Source: Anaerolineae bacterium
Lineage (GTDB): Bacteria; Chloroflexota; Anaerolineae; J102
DNA: 6,742 nt
Assembly: GCA_026985975.1 (NCBI GenBank)
Contig: JALSPL010000531.1
Location: 1 to 6,742 of the forward strand
Reading direction: 5' to 3'
Shown here: positions 5,964 to 6,742 of the stretch, one piece after another
Layout of the letters: each line of letters begins with the position of its first letter
Numbering within the stretch: position 1 is the first letter of the stretch
Position numbers and translations under genes: made by a program
The notes under the pieces: model-generated
The model's input: the letters and a program-made list of their open reading frames with translations, nothing else
The model's database searches: none
Told to the model about the DNA's origin: nothing

Positions 5964-6482
5964 ATGAGCCTGATCTCCTTTTTCATCCTTGCCTTTTTTG
6001 CTCTGCTCACAGCATTGGGCGTGCTTCTCAGTAGGAACGCGATTTATAGCGCTTTGTCGCTGCTGGCGCATTTCCTGGTCATCGCCCTGCTCTATTTCTC
6101 CCTGTCGGCGCAGTTTTTAGGCATCGTGCAGGTCATCGTATATGCAGGAGCCATTGTGGTGCTATTCCTTTTCGTGATCATGCTGATCGGCGGGACCATC
6201 ACTCCGGTCATTCACGAAAAACGGAACGCCGCCCGCATTGCCGCGGTGGCGTTGGGAGCAGTTTTCCTGCTGGGGCTGTTGATCGCTCTCGTCAAAGGGC
6301 TTCCCGCAGGAGCGACGCCTGTGGGAGCGCCCGATGCAGGCAGCGTGCAGGCTGTGGCCGGGCCGCTTTACACCACATATCTGCTGCCCTTCGAACTGGC
6401 CTCGGTGCTGTTGCTGACGGGTATGTTGGGCGGCATCGTGTTGGCGTTGAAAGAAAGAAAAGGCGTAAGGACTAAAGATTAA
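5964..6482 (+). CDS. nuoJ: Complex I membrane subunit NuoJ (NADH-quinone oxidoreductase subunit J)
   Basis: Membrane-arm subunit between NuoH and NuoK; its third helix takes part in the conformational coupling of proton pumping. From ATG 5964 it has 172 residues, normal for NuoJ. Five hydrophobic helices are visible, about 1-20, 28-48, 53-77, 92-112 and 141-163. FLGIVQVIVYAGAIVVLFLF (51-70) is the conserved helix 3, with Tyr60 in the position usually occupied by Tyr in the family, and LLPFELASVLLLTGMLGGIV (140-159) is the last helix. A GTG at 5907 would add 19 mostly charged or polar residues that do not look like NuoJ, so I reject it. The final codons (TKD and stop) lie inside an AT-rich repeat, so the C-terminus may have been rewritten by it. 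The gap after nuoI is 60 nt. Confidence 0.95.
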   Translation: MSLISFFILAFFALLTALGVLLSRNAIYSALSLLAHFLVIALLYFSLSAQFLGIVQVIVYAGAIVVLFLFVIMLIGGTITPVIHEKRNAARIAAVALGAVFLLGLLIALVKGLPAGATPVGAPDAGSVQAVAGPLYTTYLLPFELASVLLLTGMLGGIVLALKERKGVRTKD

Positions 6483-6502
6483 ATGATTAAAGATTCAGAT
6501 GA
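6471..6502 (+). repeat. AT-rich repeat spanning the nuoJ stop, inverted relative to the nuoG-leader repeat
   Basis: AAAGATT occurs at 6474-6480 and 6489-6495, with AATGATT at 6482-6488 between them. AATGATT is the reverse complement of AATCATT, the unit seen before nuoG and nuoK. ATGATTAAA (6483-6491) can pair with TTTAATCAT (6531-6539), enclosing a 39-nt loop. The repeat supplies the last NuoJ codons and the stop. Confidence 0.55.
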
Positions 6503-6563
6503 CCGAACAGCAGTATTTTGTCCGACACTTTTTAATCATCAATCATTTGTGATATTGCCATGA
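6483..6563 (+). CDS. Putative 26-codon linker ORF filling the nuoJ-nuoK gap
   Basis: The ATG directly follows the nuoJ stop (TAAATG, stop at 6480-6482), and the TGA at 6561-6563 overlaps the nuoK ATG (ATGA). TAAGGA at 6466-6471 is a good Shine-Dalgarno match, 11 nt from the ATG. The peptide begins MIKDSDDRTAV and ends in FVILP; part of it is encoded by the AT-rich repeat, and no family is recognisable. It could couple nuoK translation to nuoJ, or be a relict of the original nuoK start. A chance open frame of this length in one given phase is not rare, so the evidence is the pair of junctions plus the Shine-Dalgarno. Confidence 0.3.
   Translation: MIKDSDDRTAVFCPTLFNHQSFVILP
6531..6547 (+). 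repeat. Perfect 17-bp copy of the nuoG-leader repeat upstream of nuoK
   Basis: TTTAATCATCAATCATT is identical to 1748-1764 and in the same orientation, in the leader of nuoK as in that of nuoG. It contains the AATCATC and AATCATT units. The copy ends 12 nt before the nuoK ATG, in the place where a Shine-Dalgarno would be expected to begin. Confidence 0.75.
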
Positions 6564-6742
6564 CCCCGACATCCTTTATCCTGATATTATCCGCCATGAT
6601 TTTCACCATTGGCGCCGTAGGCGTGCTGGTTCGCCGCAACGCCCTCATCATTTTCATGAGCGTGGAAATGATGCTGAACAGCGTCAATCTGACTCTGGTG
6701 GCGCTGGCCAACCAGTGGGGCAACCTCACCGGCCAGATATTC
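6560..6742 (+). CDS. nuoK: Complex I membrane subunit NuoK, N-terminal part (3' end outside window)
   Basis: Small three-helix membrane subunit of the proton-translocating arm, related to MrpC-type antiporter subunits. Only 61 residues are in the window, running open to the edge; the family is about 100 long. Helix 1 is about residues 4-23 and helix 2 about 28-47. RRNALIIFMSVEMMLNSVNL (25-44) is the family core, and E36 is the membrane-embedded Glu required for proton transfer in NuoK (the same position as in E. coli). The gap after nuoJ is 77 nt and has no Shine-Dalgarno; the ATG overlaps the stop of an upstream tiny ORF. Downstream, nuoL, nuoM and nuoN would be expected from the usual gene order. 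Confidence 0.95.
   Translation, partial: MTPTSFILILSAMIFTIGAVGVLVRRNALIIFMSVEMMLNSVNLTLVALANQWGNLTGQIF

Overview
The window is a stretch of a respiratory complex I (proton-pumping NADH:quinone oxidoreductase, NDH-1) operon. All genes lie on the + strand in the classical order: nuoE/F (fused, 5' end outside the window), nuoG, nuoH, nuoI, nuoJ and the first 61 codons of nuoK. No mobile element, CRISPR array, tRNA or rRNA gene is visible.

The host looks like a bacterium of moderately high GC content (genes clearly richer in GC than the gaps). A member of the Chloroflexota is my best guess, from the general look of the Nuo proteins and the heptamer-like AT-rich repeats between genes. This is inference; no marker gene confirms it.

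Layout: 2-1693 encodes the NADH-dehydrogenase module as one polypeptide (2Fe-2S thioredoxin-like NuoE part, linker, FMN/NADH/4Fe-4S NuoF part). 1791-4289 is NuoG, with ligands for N1b, N5, N4 and also the extra N7 cluster. 4352-5380 is NuoH, the membrane subunit at the quinone site. 5424-5903 is NuoI with two 4Fe-4S motifs. 5964-6482 is NuoJ and 6560 onward is NuoK, both antiporter-like-arm membrane subunits. Electrons would pass NADH -> FMN (NuoF) -> N3 -> N1b/N4/N5 (NuoG) -> NuoI clusters -> quinone at NuoH, driving proton translocation through H, J, K and subunits presumably encoded downstream.

The proteins are conventional; the gaps are not. They are 43-97 nt long, unusually roomy for this operon type, AT- or pyrimidine-rich, and none of the five in-window nuo starts has a Shine-Dalgarno sequence. 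Instead, four starts share a CAYCCY element 16 or 18 nt upstream. Several gaps contain related short heptamer repeats, including a perfect 17-bp copy before both nuoG and nuoK. Just after the nuoEF and nuoJ stop codons there are Shine-Dalgarno-plus-ATG signals that open tiny ORFs rather than the next nuo gene. Tiny ORFs also end exactly on the nuoH and nuoK start codons. One reading is that repeats inserted between genes displaced the original ribosome-binding sites; another is deliberate translational coupling through leader peptides.
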